A stretch of 64,000 bases of DNA from Eubacteriales bacterium (GTDB lineage Bacteria > Bacillota > Clostridia > Lachnospirales > Lachnospiraceae), in assembly GCA_030536855.1 (NCBI GenBank), contig JAUNPK010000002.1, forward strand, positions 13,491 through 77,490, in the 5' to 3' direction. A program made the translations under genes and the position numbers. The notes below the pieces were generated by a model. That model was not told the origin of the DNA. It worked only from the letters and a program-made list of their open reading frames with translations, and did no database searches. Below, in pieces: positions 51,739 through 60,963 of the stretch (position 1 is the stretch's first letter; every line of letters begins with the position of its first letter).

Positions 51739-53463
51739 TTAAGCTTCGGCCTTTTTAGCATTGCTTTTTTTAAATAATGTTTTAAATCCTTCGATAGCAA
51801 GAACTACGGCAAGGATAACCAAAAGACTTCCAAGAACTATACGAACACCGCTCCATAAACCGGCAAATGCCTTGACGTTGGCAATTATAGTCTGAATAAG
51901 AGAAACTACAGTAACAACAAGCATGAATACCATAGGGATGATAAGCATCTTATTGTTTTTGCCAACCTTACCGAGCCATGCAGCAACAGCAAGAAGTCCA
52001 AGAGCAGCAAGGAGCTGGTTAGCAGCACCAAAGAGCGCCCAAATCTTAGCATATCCTGTCAAGCCAAGTAAAATACCAAGTATAACAGTAAGAATTGTTG
52101 CAAAATACGGATCTGAAAGAACTCTCTTGTATCCCTTTGCATCTTTGTATGTCTGACCTTCCTCAAGCCAGAATTCCTGGAACATATATCTTGCAAGACG
52201 TGTTGCAGTATCAAGTGATGTTAAACAGAATGCTGAAACAGCAAGGATTAACATTGAGTAGATTACATGCTCTGCACCTGCAAGGAAAGGAATAGAAGCA
52301 CACATCTTGGAAATACCTGTAGCAAATACGGCAGTAGGAGTTACAACTCCGCCTACGTGATAGTCCTTCCATACATAGCCAACAGCACAAAGTGAGATAA
52401 CAGCAAGGGCACATTCAATTAACATTGCACCGTAAGCGATAGGCTTTGCATCTTTTTCCTTATCAAGCTGTTTAGCTGTTGTACCGGAAGCAACAAGTGA
52501 GTGGAAACCTGAAATGGCACCACAGGCTATTGTTACAAACAATGCAGGGAACATAGTTCCAAGTGATACACCTGAACCTACGGAACCATTATCTACAAAA
52601 CCTGTAAATGCAGGCATATCGGCAATTGATGGATGAGCACCAATAATACCAACTAAAGCAACAGCCATCATTCCGTAGAGAAGGAATGAACTTAAGTAAT
52701 CTCTTGGCTGTAACAGAATCCATACAGGAGTAACTGATGCAATTGTTATGTAAATACCAACAATAATCATCCATGTATTGTAGCTAAGATAAATAGGATG
52801 CCAATTTAAACCAACGGCAACAATTCCTATAATGGCGAGTACGCCGATTACAGAAGAAATAGCCAAAGGAGCATTCTTACGATAAACCAAAAGACCAAAT
52901 ACAATAGCAACTACAATAAAGAGAATAGAAATCATTGCAGTTGAAGCATTTGATGCACTCTTGGCATAATCAACAGCTCCCTCAACGTAGGTTGCCTTAA
53001 ATGTATTAGCAACAATTGAAGAAAATGCAGCTACTACAAGGATAAGTGTGAGGTAAGAGAAGGTTAAGAATAATCTCTTTGCACGCTTACCTATAGAAGT
53101 GGAAATAATTTCACCAATTGATTTACCATCGTTACGAACTGATGCAAATAATGCACCAAAATCATGAGTTGCACCGAAGAAGATACCCCCGATAAGAACC
53201 CAAAGCATAACCGGAACCCAGCCAAATACAGCGGCCTGAATAGGTCCGTTAATTGGACCGGCACCGGCGATTGATGAAAAATGGTGACCCATAAGGACAG
53301 GTGCCTTAGCCGGTACATAGTCCTTACCGTCTTCAAGTCTGTGAGCAGGTGTTTCTTCAGTATTTTCGCCTACTCCCCATTGTTTAGCAAGCCATCCGCC
53401 ATAACATACGTAACCTACGATGAGAATGGCGAGACCTACTAAAAGAAGAACTACAGCATTCAT
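51739..53463 (-). CDS. cstA: Carbon starvation protein CstA, peptide/pyruvate transporter
   Basis: 574 residues, about 14-16 membrane helices. VLMGHHFSSIAGAGPINGPI is the family signature; FGATHDFGALFASVRN and GGVVTPTAVFATGISKM also fit. CstA-type proteins import pyruvate or peptides in carbon-limited cells. The gene is 16 bases after the 168-residue partner on the same strand. GGAGGAAAAAAAA precedes the ATG. Confidence 0.95.
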   Translation of the reverse strand: MNAVVLLLVGLAILIVGYVCYGGWLAKQWGVGENTEETPAHRLEDGKDYVPAKAPVLMGHHFSSIAGAGPINGPIQAAVFGWVPVMLWVLIGGIFFGATHDFGALFASVRNDGKSIGEIISTSIGKRAKRLFLTFSYLTLILVVAAFSSIVANTFKATYVEGAVDYAKSASNASTAMISILFIVVAIVFGLLVYRKNAPLAISSVIGVLAIIGIVAVGLNWHPIYLSYNTWMIIVGIYITIASVTPVWILLQPRDYLSSFLLYGMMAVALVGIIGAHPSIADMPAFTGFVDNGSVGSGVSLGTMFPALFVTIACGAISGFHSLVASGTTAKQLDKEKDAKPIAYGAMLIECALAVISLCAVGYVWKDYHVGGVVTPTAVFATGISKMCASIPFLAGAEHVIYSMLILAVSAFCLTSLDTATRLARYMFQEFWLEEGQTYKDAKGYKRVLSDPYFATILTVILGILLGLTGYAKIWALFGAANQLLAALGLLAVAAWLGKVGKNNKMLIIPMVFMLVVTVVSLIQTIIANVKAFAGLWSGVRIVLGSLLVILAVVLAIEGFKTLFKKSNAKKAEA

Positions 53464-53479
53464 TTTTTTTTCCTCCGTT

Positions 53480-53986
53480 TTACTTTGTAACAGATTGGAG
53501 ATTTTTCTTTAAGTCTTTGCCGGCACGGTTGGTATAGATTTTTCCTGTGCTGCAATCATAGACAGCAACACGGTAATCCATCCATCCGTATATAGAGAAT
53601 CGGAATTCTTTATGAAACTTTGTCTTTAATACCGGCGTATGAATATCTTCACTGCAGGAATTTGTAATAATTATTAAGGAAACATAAGAACACATATGAT
53701 CTTTTTTCGGTTCTATCCGTTTTAAACCATCTTCGAGAATTGCCTTGCGGTAATTTTCATAGATATCCGGAGTTAAGCTGTCCACCATAACGAAATAAGT
53801 GTATTCGTGAGACTCGGCGCTCCAGAGATTGGCTTTTTTTACCAGAACATACTTTTCAGAGCGGGAGTGAAATTCTGCTTCGGCTTCAACGGGTAAATTG
53901 TCAACACAATGATTGTATGATATGTCAAAATATGTTTCATATGTTTTTAACAGATTACCAAGAATTTCTGTAGAATTGGAATTCAT
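53480..53986 (-). CDS. Unknown 168-aa protein in operon with cstA
   Basis: Soluble, mixed alpha/beta, no signal peptide. FVMVDSLTPDIYENYRKAIL, YVSLIIITNSCSED and TGKIYTNRAGKDLKKNL are its most distinctive parts. I do not recognise a domain. It starts after TTGGAGGTTGT and is followed 16 bases later by cstA, so the two are co-transcribed and it may regulate or assist the transporter. Confidence 0.75.
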   Translation of the reverse strand: MNSNSTEILGNLLKTYETYFDISYNHCVDNLPVEAEAEFHSRSEKYVLVKKANLWSAESHEYTYFVMVDSLTPDIYENYRKAILEDGLKRIEPKKDHMCSYVSLIIITNSCSEDIHTPVLKTKFHKEFRFSIYGWMDYRVAVYDCSTGKIYTNRAGKDLKKNLQSVTK

Positions 53987-54004
53987 ACAACCTCCAATTT
54001 GTCC

Positions 54005-54068
54005 ATTATATTAGTTGAGTGCAGGTTGATACAGATATGATGAACAAAGGCTCATCGCATTTGTATCA
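54005..54068 (-). promoter_or_regulatory. cstA operon promoter region with dyad
   Basis: On the minus strand TATAAT lies at 54010-54005, with a weak -35. A dyad TGATACA (54027-54033)/TGTATCA (54062-54068), extended by GATGA/TCATC, overlaps the -35. Operator or hairpin; low certainty. Confidence 0.4.
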
Positions 54069-54314
54069 GCCCGTCACATTTCAACGCCGTCATTCTACCA
54101 CTATTTGATTATCAAAACAATAATTTTTTTTAATATTTGTTTATATTATTTTAATAATTATTAGACAAACACGGAAAATACTTTAATTATTAATTTATAG
54201 ATAATATTTATTCCTGTGCAAAAATGTGGTAAGATGTAACTAACATTAGGATATAAACAATATATTATTATGCTGCCTAGGGTGGCAAATATTACATATT
54301 GTATGGAGAACTTT

Positions 54315-56684
54315 ATGACAATAAAAGAATTATCAATAGGACAGACAGCAACCATAACAGAGGTTGGCGGTGAGGGAGCATTAAGACAGCATTTACTTGA
54401 TATGGGATTGATTCAGGGGGCTGAGGTTACAGTGGTTAAGTACGCACCCATGGGAGATCCTGTTGAAATAAGAATTCACGGATATGAGCTGACAATAAGG
54501 CTGGACGATGCCGCCCGGATTCAGGTTAAAAATCCCCACAAAGCCCGGAATACAGCCGATGAAGAGAGTAATATACGTAACAGGGCTGACAGGAATGAGG
54601 ATAAGAACAGAAAGCCAAGGATTGATCATCCCGGCTTCGGAGAGGGCGGTAAGTATCACGAGAAGGCTACAGAGCATCCGTTACCTGATAGTGAGATAAT
54701 AACATTTGCTTTGGTAGGCAATCAGAATTGTGGAAAAACCACTCTCTTTAATGCGCTTACCGGTTCAAATCAGCATATTGGCAATTTTCCCGGAGTAACT
54801 GTGGACAGAAAGGATGGAGTAATCAAAGGATATAATAATACAAGGATTACGGACCTTCCGGGGATATATTCAATGTCACCTTACAGCAGTGAGGAGATTG
54901 TTACCAGACAATTCCTTCTTGAGGATAAGCCTAAGGGAATTATAAATATTCTTGATGGCACTAATATAGAAAGAAATCTCTATCTCACAATGCAGCTTAT
55001 GGAATTAAATATTCCTATGGTTGTGGCACTGAATATGATGGACGAAGTAAGACAGAATGGTGGAGCTATAAGAATAAATGAGATGGAAAAGCTGCTGGGA
55101 GTTCCTGTAATTCCTATATCGGCTGCTAAAGGAGAAGGTATAGAGGAACTTGTAAGTCATGCAATTCATGTGGCAAAATATCAGGAACTTCCTGAAATTA
55201 CAGACTTCTGTCCCGATGACAGTGGAGTACACCGTTGTATACACGGAATAATGTCATTGATAAGCGATCATGCCACACAGGCGGGGATTCCTGAAAGATT
55301 TGCCGCGTCAAAACTGGCAGAGGGAGATTCCTTGGTTCTTAAGATGCTGGAGCTTAAACAGAATGAAGAAGAGATGTTGGAGCATATCATTCTTCAGATG
55401 GAAGATGAATGCGATATGGATCGTTCCTCTGCAATAGCTGCAATGCGTTTCAGATACATAGAGGAGGTCTGCCGGGAAACGGTTGTTAAACCTAAGGAAA
55501 GCCGTGAAAGAATAAGAAGCCGTAAGATTGATAGATTTCTTACGGGAAAATATACGGGAATTCCATCCTTTATCCTTATAATGGGACTGGTATTTTATCT
55601 CACATTTAACGTTATAGGTGCCTGGCTTTCCGGGCTTCTGGATATGGGGATAGAGGCACTTACCAATGTGGTGGATAATTTACTTACAATGGCAAATGTT
55701 AACAGTGTTCTCCAATCTCTCATAATTGACGGAATATTTAACGGTGTGGGAAGCGTATTAAGCTTCCTTCCTGTAATTGTGACCCTGTTCTTTTTCCTGT
55801 CTATACTGGAAGACAGCGGATATATGGCAAGAGTTGCATTTATTATGGATAAGGCATTGCGAAAGATAGGACTTTCAGGAAGAAGTATTGTTCCTATGCT
55901 TATAGGCTTTGGATGTACTGTTCCCGGAGTTATGGCAAGCAGAACGCTCTCGTCAGAGAGAGACAGAAAAATGACTATTCTTCTAACACCTTTTATGAGC
56001 TGCTCTGCAAAGGTTCCGATATATGCATTTTTCTCTGCAGCATTTTTTCCGAAGTATGCTGCCATAGTGATGATTGGTCTGTATTTCACAGGAATTCTCA
56101 TGGGAATTCTTATGGCATTCATATTTAAGAAAACGATTTTTAAGGGAGAGGCTGTTCCGTTCGTTATGGAACTTCCTAATTACCGTATGCCGGGTGCAAA
56201 AAATGTATTGCACCTGTTGTGGGATAAAGCAAAGGATTTCCTTCAAAAAGCCTTTACTATTATATTCCTTGCAACAATAATTATATGGTTTATGCAGAAC
56301 TTTGACATTCGTTTAAATGTGGTTACGGACTCTAAGGATAGTATTCTCGCTGCCGTTGCAAGTTTTATCGCTCCCTTGTTTAAACCTTTGGGATTTGGCG
56401 ACTGGAGAATAGCAACTTCACTTCTTACAGGATTTCTGGCCAAAGAGAGCGTTGTTTCAACTATATCAATATTGTTCAGTGATGTTGCTGCTTTGACAGC
56501 GGTCATTGCTCCTGCAGGGGCATTATCACTTTTGGTTTTCTGCCTGTTGTACACACCTTGCGTAGCAGCAATTGCATCTATAAAGAGGGAACTGGGAGTA
56601 AGATGGGCTCTTACAGTGGTGGTGCTTCAGTGTGTTATTGCGTGGATAGCAGCATTTGTTGTACATTTAATTACCTTTATATAG
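54315..56684 (+). CDS. feoB: FeoA-FeoB fusion ferrous iron transporter
   Basis: 789 residues. Residues 1-75 are a FeoA SH3-like domain (LSIGQTATITEVGG, LLDMGLIQGAEV); a charged linker follows; FeoB's G domain starts near 128, with G1 GNQNCGKTTLFN (Gln where Pro is usual), G3 DLPGIYS and G4 NMMD. The membrane part holds ~8-9 helices, with the Gate motif GFGCTVPGVMASRT and SCSAKVPIYAF. It imports Fe2+. ATG 54315 follows GGAG by 6 bases; a start at 54270 is upstream. A TGCC-N6-GGCA dyad at 54272-54285 may be a metal-regulator site. Confidence 0.95.
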   Translation: MTIKELSIGQTATITEVGGEGALRQHLLDMGLIQGAEVTVVKYAPMGDPVEIRIHGYELTIRLDDAARIQVKNPHKARNTADEESNIRNRADRNEDKNRKPRIDHPGFGEGGKYHEKATEHPLPDSEIITFALVGNQNCGKTTLFNALTGSNQHIGNFPGVTVDRKDGVIKGYNNTRITDLPGIYSMSPYSSEEIVTRQFLLEDKPKGIINILDGTNIERNLYLTMQLMELNIPMVVALNMMDEVRQNGGAIRINEMEKLLGVPVIPISAAKGEGIEELVSHAIHVAKYQELPEITDFCPDDSGVHRCIHGIMSLISDHATQAGIPERFAASKLAEGDSLVLKMLELKQNEEEMLEHIILQMEDECDMDRSSAIAAMRFRYIEEVCRETVVKPKESRERIRSRKIDRFLTGKYTGIPSFILIMGLVFYLTFNVIGAWLSGLLDMGIEALTNVVDNLLTMANVNSVLQSLIIDGIFNGVGSVLSFLPVIVTLFFFLSILEDSGYMARVAFIMDKALRKIGLSGRSIVPMLIGFGCTVPGVMASRTLSSERDRKMTILLTPFMSCSAKVPIYAFFSAAFFPKYAAIVMIGLYFTGILMGILMAFIFKKTIFKGEAVPFVMELPNYRMPGAKNVLHLLWDKAKDFLQKAFTIIFLATIIIWFMQNFDIRLNVVTDSKDSILAAVASFIAPLFKPLGFGDWRIATSLLTGFLAKESVVSTISILFSDVAALTAVIAPAGALSLLVFCLLYTPCVAAIASIKRELGVRWALTVVVLQCVIAWIAAFVVHLITFI

Positions 56685-56703
56685 TTATGTTGGAGATGAT
56701 TTA

Positions 56704-57651
56704 ATGGGAGTTTATTCGGTATCACAGTGGTTATTATTTTTCTTTATATATTGCTTCGCAGGATGGATATGGGAGAGCTGTTATGTATCGGTGAGACAGA
56801 AACGATGGGTTAACAGAGGTTTTCTTCATGGACCGTTTCTTCCCATATACGGTTCGGGAGCTATAGTGATTCTTATAAGTACTATAGGGGTAAGGAACAG
56901 TCCTTTTCTGGTATTCCTCTTTGGTATGATTTCGTCTACAATACTGGAATTTGTCACCGGATGCTGTATGGAAAAATTGTTTGGCGTAAGATATTGGGAT
57001 TACAGTAAAATGCCCCTTAATGTGAAGGGACATATATGTGTGTTTGCATCAATAGGATGGGGACTTTTTTCAGTTCTTCTGGTGTGCTTTGCCCATAAAC
57101 CCGTAGAGACCGCAGTACTTTTTATTCCAAATACAATTTCTGATATAGTTGCATTTGTATGTGTTGTGGCTATGTCAGCGGACTTTACACAGTCATTCAA
57201 CGAGGCTATGAATCTGAAGGCTGCGTTGGAAAAATTCACCTCAAGCAACGAACAGTTTAAAACCATATCCAGAAGACTGGAAATAGCTTCAGCATTTGTA
57301 GAGGATGATTACAATAAGTTTAAGGAAAAGATTGCGGAAGTAAGAGCGAAGGGAACGCTGAAGGGCAAGGCCAGGCTGCCTTTAGAGTATGTGTTGGAGA
57401 TAAAGAAAAATGTAAAACTTGAGTCTATTCAGGACATGGTGGAAAAGGTTAAAGAGGCTCTTACCAATAAATCAGTTGACGAGAAGGGCGCAAATCAGAT
57501 TCTTGAAACTCTTGAAAATGAGAAGCATAAGGTTGGAAGTACATCAACAAGGGAGTATAAGAGCATTTCCAGAATTATCAAACGTAATCCCTATACGGTA
57601 TCCCACAAGCATACAGATGCCTTGAAAGAGATTAAAGAAATTTTCAAATAA
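56704..57651 (+). CDS. CmpB-family putative ABC transporter permease
   Basis: 315 residues. The first ~165 are membrane segments with FIYCFAGWIWESCYVSVRQK, GFLHGPFLPIYGSGA and FGVRYWDYSKMPLNVKGHIC, which define the CmpB/YbaN-like family (type III putative ABC permease). The last 130 residues are charged and helical. Function unknown. TTGGAGATG precedes the ATG; 19 bases after feoB, so co-transcription is possible. Confidence 0.87.
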   Translation: MGVYSVSQWLLFFFIYCFAGWIWESCYVSVRQKRWVNRGFLHGPFLPIYGSGAIVILISTIGVRNSPFLVFLFGMISSTILEFVTGCCMEKLFGVRYWDYSKMPLNVKGHICVFASIGWGLFSVLLVCFAHKPVETAVLFIPNTISDIVAFVCVVAMSADFTQSFNEAMNLKAALEKFTSSNEQFKTISRRLEIASAFVEDDYNKFKEKIAEVRAKGTLKGKARLPLEYVLEIKKNVKLESIQDMVEKVKEALTNKSVDEKGANQILETLENEKHKVGSTSTREYKSISRIIKRNPYTVSHKHTDALKEIKEIFK

Positions 57652-57705
57652 GTCTATTTACTCCTAAAATTTCAAATACACTATAAAAATAGTAATAAAG
57701 TACCA

Positions 57706-57733
57706 TTTACATATCACATGATAGTGGTATACT
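57706..57733 (+). promoter_or_regulatory. Promoter of the c-di-GMP riboswitch transcript
   Basis: TTTACA (57706-57711) and TATACT (57728-57733), 16 bases apart, placing the start a few bases before the aptamer. Confidence 0.6.
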
Positions 57734-57749
57734 AAACTCATAAAGAGAA

Positions 57750-57869
57750 CAGAATATTTTGGCAAAACAATCGAAAGGTTGTGACGCAAAGCCAAGGGTC
57801 TTAACCAGGAGATAATCACAAGGGATTCATAGGATGTGATTGTCGAGAGGAATGACAGCCGGTTGCACT
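57750..57869 (+). ncRNA. c-di-GMP-I (GEMM) riboswitch
   Basis: Conserved blocks: GGCAAA, CGAAAGG tetraloop region, GTGACGCAAAGCCAAGGG, and the closing GACAGCCGGTTGC. A second helix (AATCACAAGG...GTGATT) lies between. It precedes a terminator and the CAP-protein gene, so c-di-GMP should control the expression of a secreted protein. Confidence 0.92.
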
Positions 57870-57908
57870 GATAAGAACTTCGTAAAGGTTCAATTTATTA
57901 AGTTATTT

Positions 57909-57936
57909 AGAGCATCCGGTAAGGGTGCTCTTTTTT
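57909..57936 (+). terminator. Expression-platform terminator of the c-di-GMP riboswitch
   Basis: AGAGCATCC and GGGTGCTCT around GGTAA, followed by TTTTTT. Confidence 0.88.
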
Positions 57937-57980
57937 GTTGAATGAAAACTAATGGTCATATAAGAACGGGAGAGATTATT

Positions 57981-58877
57981 ATGAAGAACACAAAGAAATT
58001 ATTCAAGGTTATAACAATAGCTGCAGGATTTGCAGTATTCGGAATTGGAGCTGCTTGTGCATCTAATGAAGCAGGAAGTGCTAATTCAGCAGACTTAAAG
58101 ATAGTTAATACACAGGCTGCTGCTGGAACAGTTGAGGAGTTAAGTACTGAATCGTACAGCCAGGCAATGACACAGGCTACAGTAAAGACAACAACTGCTG
58201 CATCAGAGACAACAACTGCTATAGCAGAAACAACAGCTAGTGTAACAATGGCAACAGAAGCAGTTTCAACAGTTACTGAGGCTAAGACAGAAGCTAATAC
58301 AGAGGCTCCGGTATATGAAGAACCGGCAACAGAAGCACCAAGATATGAAGCACCTGCCTTGGCAGCACCTGTAGAGGAAGCTCCGGCATATGAGGAGCCG
58401 GCAACAGAGGCACCAACAGAGGCTCCTGCTCAGTCAGAGGATGATTACTATGCAGGCAAAGCAAGAGTTAATGCAGGTACATATTCATCTTACATCAATC
58501 AGGTGTATAACCTTATAAATCAGGAAAGAGCAGCCGCAGGTAAGCAGGCAGTTGCACTTGATTCTTCATTAACACAGATGGCATGCCATAGAGCTGTAGA
58601 GAATGCTGATAACAACTGCTTCACAATAAGTGGTGGACATCACGTAAGACCTAATGGAAAGAACGCATCTTCAATTTGCTATTACTATGGTATATACGGT
58701 AGCTATGGTGAGAACATGGGAAGATATCAGATGACTCCACAGGAAATTGTAACAGGATGGCATAATTCAGCTTCACATTATGCATGTATGACAGATTCAG
58801 AATACAACAGAGTCGGTATCGGTGTTGCACAGGATTCAGAAGGTTACTACTACTGGATAGCAATCTTCATGGACTAG
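57981..58877 (+). CDS. Secreted CAP-domain protein
   Basis: 298 residues. An N-terminal signal (KKLFKVITIAAGFAVFGIGAACA) has Cys in a weak lipobox position (GAAC), so it could be a lipoprotein or simply secreted. A Thr/Ala/Glu-rich stalk (~45-165) with repeats EEPATEAP and YEAPA follows. Then comes a CAP/SCP domain (PF00188 type): VYNLINQERAAAG at its start, then GHHVRPNGK and IGVAQDSEGYYYWI. ATG 57981 follows GGGAGAG. Controlled by the c-di-GMP riboswitch. Confidence 0.9.
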   Translation: MKNTKKLFKVITIAAGFAVFGIGAACASNEAGSANSADLKIVNTQAAAGTVEELSTESYSQAMTQATVKTTTAASETTTAIAETTASVTMATEAVSTVTEAKTEANTEAPVYEEPATEAPRYEAPALAAPVEEAPAYEEPATEAPTEAPAQSEDDYYAGKARVNAGTYSSYINQVYNLINQERAAAGKQAVALDSSLTQMACHRAVENADNNCFTISGGHHVRPNGKNASSICYYYGIYGSYGENMGRYQMTPQEIVTGWHNSASHYACMTDSEYNRVGIGVAQDSEGYYYWIAIFMD

Positions 58878-58957
58878 GCAGCGGACGACTTAAGTTACAG
58901 TTATAAATATTCTTTGTTGTACTTGAAGAACTAATGTGAATTTTACAAGTTAATATG

Positions 58958-59003
58958 TTATAATAGCCCCATCACATTTTATCCCGTTGGTGATGGGGTT
59001 TTT
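58958..59003 (+). terminator. Hairpin after the CAP gene, directly behind a TATAAT box
   Basis: CCCCATCAC (58967-58975) pairs with GTGATGGGG (58990-58998), followed by TTTTT. A TGTTATAAT extended -10 box ends just before the hairpin, so a transcript could begin within it. Terminator of the CAP gene is the simple reading. Confidence 0.7.
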
Positions 59004-59050
59004 AATATGTATAAAATTTAATATGTAAAATAGGAAACAGGAATAGATAT

Positions 59051-59425
59051 ATGGAGAAACTAATATTACACAATGTTAATAGTGCAGAAAGGATAATCAA
59101 GGCCGCTGCAAATATGCGTATAAAATGTATTATTACAGGGAAAGATGATTACGAGATGACATTGGATAATGTTCTTTGTATGAAGAAGGATTATAAATCC
59201 GGAGACCCTTGTGATTATAATAGCAATGAACGAAGCCTTATTGTTTTTTGTGATGTTACCGACAAACATATGGACAAGTTGCTGTTCGAGTTAAGGAATA
59301 GTGACAGTAATGTGGATTATAAGGCGTGTCTCACAGCAGTTAACAGAAAGTGGAAGCTTAGTATGATGTTAAATCAAATGGAGCGGGAAAAGCTGTCATA
59401 TATGAGACAGATAGAGAAAAAATAA
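59051..59425 (+). CDS. DUF3783 family protein
   Basis: 124 residues. The C-terminal half has SLIVFCDVTDKHMDKLLFELR, then VDYKACLTAVNRKWKLSMML, the DUF3783 pattern. The N-terminal half has an alpha/beta segment. Function unknown. The ribosome binding site (CAGGAATAG) is modest. It precedes trxA by 102 bases. Confidence 0.8.
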   Translation: MEKLILHNVNSAERIIKAAANMRIKCIITGKDDYEMTLDNVLCMKKDYKSGDPCDYNSNERSLIVFCDVTDKHMDKLLFELRNSDSNVDYKACLTAVNRKWKLSMMLNQMEREKLSYMRQIEKK

Positions 59426-59527
59426 TAAAGGTTAAACAGGAAGGCAAGAATAATCAAGTAAGATTAGTAAAGAAATATTAATTTATAAGAATTAATAAAA
59501 GAGTATAAATCGAAGGAGGATTAAGTT

Positions 59528-59839
59528 ATGGAGATTATACATGTTACCAAGGATACATTTGAACAGGAGGTATTGAAATCGGATAAGCCGGTTTTGGTGG
59601 ATTTCTGGGCTACATGGTGTGGACCGTGCCAGATGCTGGCTCCCATACTTCAGGATGTTGCCAATGAGGTTGAAGATGTTAAGATTTGTAAGATTAACAT
59701 TGATGAAGAAATGGAGCTGGCTACTAAGTACAGAGTAATGTCAATTCCTACTTTGCTTCTTTTCAAGAATGGAGAGGTGGCAGATACAAGTATAGGTTTT
59801 ATTGGTAAAGATCAGGTACTTAAGTTTATTGGAAAATAA
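59528..59839 (+). CDS. trxA: Thioredoxin
   Basis: 103 residues with the redox motif WCGPC (Cys31, Cys34) and the cis-proline in SIPTLLLF. Cytoplasmic disulphide reductant. GAAGGAGGATTAAG precedes the ATG; a terminator follows. No thioredoxin reductase is nearby. Confidence 0.96.
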   Translation: MEIIHVTKDTFEQEVLKSDKPVLVDFWATWCGPCQMLAPILQDVANEVEDVKICKINIDEEMELATKYRVMSIPTLLLFKNGEVADTSIGFIGKDQVLKFIGK

Positions 59840-59852
59840 TTTTTAACCCCCT

Positions 59853-59877
59853 GGGAGGCTTGCGCCTCCCTTTTTTT
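59853..59877 (+). terminator. Terminator after trxA
   Basis: GGGAGGC-TTGC-GCCTCCC followed by seven T. Confidence 0.92.
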
Positions 59878-59946
59878 GTTCTTAATCTATAGGTTAGAAG
59901 AAAAAAGATTTTAAGTTGCGTAAAGCACGCAGGATAGGAGGTCTAT

Positions 59947-60963
59947 ATGCATATGGCAGATGCGCTGGTTTCACCGGCAGTTGCAGGAACAATGTATGTA
60001 GCATCAGCAATAGCTGCAGGAATATCAATAAAGAAGATACACCTGGAAGAGAATCCTAAGAAGATTCCCCTGATGGGTGTCATGGGTGCATTTGTGTTTG
60101 CGACACAGATGATTAACTTCACCATACCGGGAACAGGTTCTTCAGGTCATCTTTGCGGAGGGATGCTATTGTCAGCACTGCTTGGACCTTATGCGGGATT
60201 TCTTACAATGATTGGTGTACTTCTTATACAGTGTCTTATGTTTGCAGACGGGGGCATTCTGGCACTGGGTTGTAATGTGTGGAATATGGCGTTTTATGGG
60301 TGCTTTGTTGGTTCACTTATAATCTGGAGATTCATAATGAAAAAGGGGGCATCAAGAATCAAAATATTTGCAGCCTCAATTGCAGGATGCATGCTTACAT
60401 TGCAGATGGGTGCATTTTCCGTGGTTGTGGAAACGATGTGTTCGGGAGTTACGGAACTTCCGTTTAAGACATTCGCGATGGCTATGCAGCCGATTCACCT
60501 CGCAATTGGTCTTGTGGAAGGTCTTATTACAGGATGTGTGCTGATGTTTATATATGAAGCAAGGCCTGAATTGTTATGGGGTATCGGAAGAAGTGATTCT
60601 TCGAAAAATAACGGGAAACTTACATTTAAAGTTACAATGGCAGTGCTCGCCGTAAGTACTGTAGTAATAGCGGGAGGACTTTCTTTGGCAGCATCATCCT
60701 ATCCGGATGGTCTTGAATGGTCTATTGAAAAGCTTACAGGTTCAACAGAGCTTGAAGCTGAAGGCGGTGTATATGAAGATACAGCCAATATCCAGAAAGT
60801 AACAGCAATTTTTCCTGATTATCAATTGAAAAATTCGGACACGCCTGCAGGAACATCAATTTCGGGAATAGCAGGAGGACTTATTGTAGTTGCGCTATGT
60901 CTGGCAGGATGTTATATATTAAAATTCGTTAAACATCAGAAGAGAGAACATGAACAATATTGA
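59947..60963 (+). CDS. Nickel/cobalt ECF transporter, fused M and N components
   Basis: 338 residues. The first ~215 are a CbiM/NikM/LarM-type substrate-binding membrane protein beginning MHMADAL, where His2 is the N-terminal metal ligand; FTIPGTGSSGHLCGG and LALGCNVWNMA follow. The C-terminal part has a PDGLEWSIEKLTG domain and one last helix, the N component. Fused MN is the form of LarMN in Lactobacillus plantarum. AGGAGGTCTAT precedes the ATG. Because LarC is in the same operon, nickel is the likely metal, not cobalt. Confidence 0.9.
   Translation: MHMADALVSPAVAGTMYVASAIAAGISIKKIHLEENPKKIPLMGVMGAFVFATQMINFTIPGTGSSGHLCGGMLLSALLGPYAGFLTMIGVLLIQCLMFADGGILALGCNVWNMAFYGCFVGSLIIWRFIMKKGASRIKIFAASIAGCMLTLQMGAFSVVVETMCSGVTELPFKTFAMAMQPIHLAIGLVEGLITGCVLMFIYEARPELLWGIGRSDSSKNNGKLTFKVTMAVLAVSTVVIAGGLSLAASSYPDGLEWSIEKLTGSTELEAEGGVYEDTANIQKVTAIFPDYQLKNSDTPAGTSISGIAGGLIVVALCLAGCYILKFVKHQKREHEQY

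Noticed and set aside
59880..59946. Cobalamin or NiCo riboswitch before the ECF metal transporter
   Set aside because: The leader is too short (~65 bases) and has no B12 box or NiCo consensus.
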